From: Hamadaea sp. | Lineage (GTDB): Bacteria; Actinomycetota; Actinomycetes; Mycobacteriales; Micromonosporaceae | Length of the DNA: 64,000 nucleotides | Reading direction: 5' to 3' | Assembly: GCF_013362815.1 (NCBI RefSeq) | Contig: NZ_JABFVK010000015.1 | Span: forward strand, 186,001-250,000 | Shown: in pieces, positions 62,440-64,000 of the stretch | Layout: each line of letters opens with the position of its first letter | How positions within the stretch are numbered: position 1 is the stretch's first letter | The notes under the pieces: generated by a model | What the model saw: the letters and a program-made list of their open reading frames with translations, nothing else | Told to the model about the DNA's origin: nothing | The model's database searches: none | Translations under genes and position numbers: made by a program

Positions 62440-64000
62440 TTACTCGTCAGCGAAGCTACCGCTGAAGAAGCCAAGATCGCCGACGACCATCGCTCGATCG
62501 AGCAACGTGTTGTTGCGCTCGCAGCTCGTCTCCGGGAGTAGGACGCAGGCATGACAGGCGGCGAGGTTGAGATTGTCCGTACCGCTCGAACGGGCCTCCA
62601 TGCACAGCGGATCGTTGGAGCACCACTCGGCTCGTTCGAGCGCTGACCGCAGCGACTGGGCGAGGCGTTCAGGTTCTCCCTGAGCGACGAGGCCGCCGAG
62701 GCTGCCGGCGGAGTCGCTCGTCGCCGTGTAGATCAACAATCCGGCCATCTCGTTGTCGACGTACAGGCGCTCACGCAAAGCCGAGGCAGGGTAACCGCCG
62801 TCGAGGCTCCACTCATTTATCAGAATGTGTGCGAGCGTGTGCAGCAGAAGAAATCTCGGCGTCACAGGAGATTGGACCAGCCGGTCATCCTGACCTGTCG
62901 TACGCTCGCGCAGCAACCGGAGATGGTTATCACGAATCTGACTGCTGCGTTGCAGAACGGCAGACTGAGAACACCAGAGACGTAGCAGGTCAGTATCGAG
63001 ACGAAGGAATACTCCTTCTCCACTTACCTCTACGGCCGGGAGCCAGTCGATCGAGTCGTCGACTTTGAGTGGAGCTTGACGCTGTCCATGATCCTCTTCA
63101 AGAGGCGTTGCTCCGCGAACGAACGCGGCAAGCGCGCGGACTTCTCGCAGACGCTTGACCAGCATTACGCTCACGACCCCTTGCGTCCTCAGCACTGCAT
63201 TGTCGCTACCGGCGGGCTCGCATACGAATGTTTGATCCATCAATTGTGGATCCTCAGGATTGCCTTCCGTAAGACTCCTGTATTCCTGACGCCGGATCTC
63301 GGCGAAGGGAGGTGCCAAGGCTGAAGCTGGTATGGCAGCGGCTGACTCCTGAAGATGACGGACAACAGATAAGACTTTTTCTATTGTTGTCCCACGGAGC
63401 TTCGCTGGCCAATGCTGGAAGAACCAGCGGATGTTCTCCTCCGACGCCTCCCCAAGGTGGTTGTCCTCAATCAGCCGGTTGATGCCCTCGCTCCAGGGCG
63501 GGATTGTCAGGGCGCTGTGAACAACGGGGTGCCAGACCGATGACGATCCGCGCTGCATTACTCGAGGGAGCCGACTGCATATAACCTGGGTTGCACCATT
63601 CAGCCAAGGACTCCGGCCTTCACATTGGATCCTCAGGTCGCGCAACACCTGAGCGCGAAACGCGCCCTCCATCGAGACTTCGGGAACGCCGCAGCTGCAT
63701 CTGACGACTATCGAGCGTAGTGAAGCAGTACTCCCATCGGAGTGAAGCGAGAGCTTTCCTCCGCAATGCCCTCCGGCGTGTTGATTGCCGCGATGTACCC
63801 ATTTCCAGTAAGGAAAGTCGTCAAGATGGCCATGATCGCAAGCGAGGACGAAACGTGATGTGACAAGATCCACTTCGCACTCACCACATTGCGCTCCCCC
63901 TCGGGAGGAGTTGAACCTGCGGAATGGCTGCAGTGTCCGGCATTTCGGGCAGGAGTAGTAATCGGGGAATCGCCGCACGCGGACCCCGTCGGCCCCCGGT
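62440..64000 (-). CDS. DrmB-like DUF1998 protein (DISARM), 5'-truncated by window edge
   Basis: At least 519 residues; the frame is open to the right edge (upstream of the GTG at 63978 it continues ...PGADGVRV), so the true start is probably outside. It has two zinc-binding pairs (SCPKC, QCGEC) then RFVLACDHGHLDDFPYWKWVHRG, the hallmark N-terminal region of DrmB/DUF1998 proteins, and in the C-terminal part FLLLHTLAHILINEWSLDGGYP and two Cys-rich segments (C-x-D-x-LCMEAR..., LAACHACVLLPETSCE), the DUF1998 core. DrmB works with the helicase DrmA in DISARM. 104 bases upstream of vsr, same direction. Confidence 0.85.
   Translation of the reverse strand, partial: PGADGVRVRRFPDYYSCPKCRTLQPFRRFNSSRGGAQCGECEVDLVTSRFVLACDHGHLDDFPYWKWVHRGNQHAGGHCGGKLSLHSDGSTASLRSIVVRCSCGVPEVSMEGAFRAQVLRDLRIQCEGRSPWLNGATQVICSRLPRVMQRGSSSVWHPVVHSALTIPPWSEGINRLIEDNHLGEASEENIRWFFQHWPAKLRGTTIEKVLSVVRHLQESAAAIPASALAPPFAEIRRQEYRSLTEGNPEDPQLMDQTFVCEPAGSDNAVLRTQGVVSVMLVKRLREVRALAAFVRGATPLEEDHGQRQAPLKVDDSIDWLPAVEVSGEGVFLRLDTDLLRLWCSQSAVLQRSSQIRDNHLRLLRERTTGQDDRLVQSPVTPRFLLLHTLAHILINEWSLDGGYPASALRERLYVDNEMAGLLIYTATSDSAGSLGGLVAQGEPERLAQSLRSALERAEWCSNDPLCMEARSSGTDNLNLAACHACVLLPETSCERNNTLLDRAMVVGDLGFFSGSFADE

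Noticed and set aside
1-64000. tRNA, rRNA or CRISPR array
   Set aside because: I found no T-loop/acceptor-stem arrangement and no regularly spaced repeats. Visual scanning can miss a tRNA, so a tRNAscan run would settle it.

Overview
The window is very GC-rich actinobacterial DNA. The frequent cgtacgc/gtacgcc words, a full type I NADH dehydrogenase operon joined to menaquinone genes, futalosine-pathway MqnC, ESX (type VII) secretion genes and a DUF3180-folK-folB-folP block all suggest the family Micromonosporaceae. The family is an inference; phylum Actinomycetota is near certain. I saw no rRNA, tRNA or CRISPR array.

Layout. 1-5 kb: the 3' part of a secreted InhA-like metalloprotease, a C45-type peptidase/acyltransferase, NhaA antiporter and an alpha/beta hydrolase that lacks its nucleophile. 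5-13 kb: an ESX locus (double-SseB protein, mycosin, two WXG100 proteins, EccB, EccE) with no EccC or EccD in view. 13-15 kb: small membrane protein, RarD permease, IclR regulator. 15-36 kb: a respiratory island with a polyprenyl diphosphate synthase, nuoA-N, a MenJ-like menaquinone reductase, MenG methyltransferase, a secreted anchored protein and MqnC. 36-43 kb: aldo/keto reductase, a MidA/NDUFAF7-type methyltransferase, unknown proteins, a stand-alone second NuoD and membrane proteins. 43-45 kb: folP-folB-folK.

45-53 kb: a seven-gene operon with the order of a reduced type IV secretion apparatus (VirB2-, VirB3-, VirB4-, VirB6-, VirB8-like, then a lytic transglycosylase/M23 protein and an unknown). 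No relaxase and no VirD4-type coupling protein is present. Facing it at 53-56 kb are a second mycosin-like protease and an ESX-substrate-like protein. 56-59 kb: membrane protein, CPA1 antiporter, SRPBCC protein.

59.4-64 kb: a minus-strand defence island of visibly lower GC: a DrmB-like DUF1998 protein running off the window edge, a Vsr endonuclease, a DNA cytosine-5 methyltransferase and two unknown proteins. DrmB plus a 5mC methyltransferase is the hallmark pair of class 2 DISARM; drmA would be expected just beyond the right edge.

How it works together: the central island supplies the proton-pumping NADH dehydrogenase and makes and modifies the menaquinone it reduces. Two secretion modules (ESX and T4SS-like) serve the cell envelope. 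The right end protects against phage. The least described parts are the T4SS-like operon with its ESX-like pair, and the DISARM-like island with Vsr and two unknown genes.
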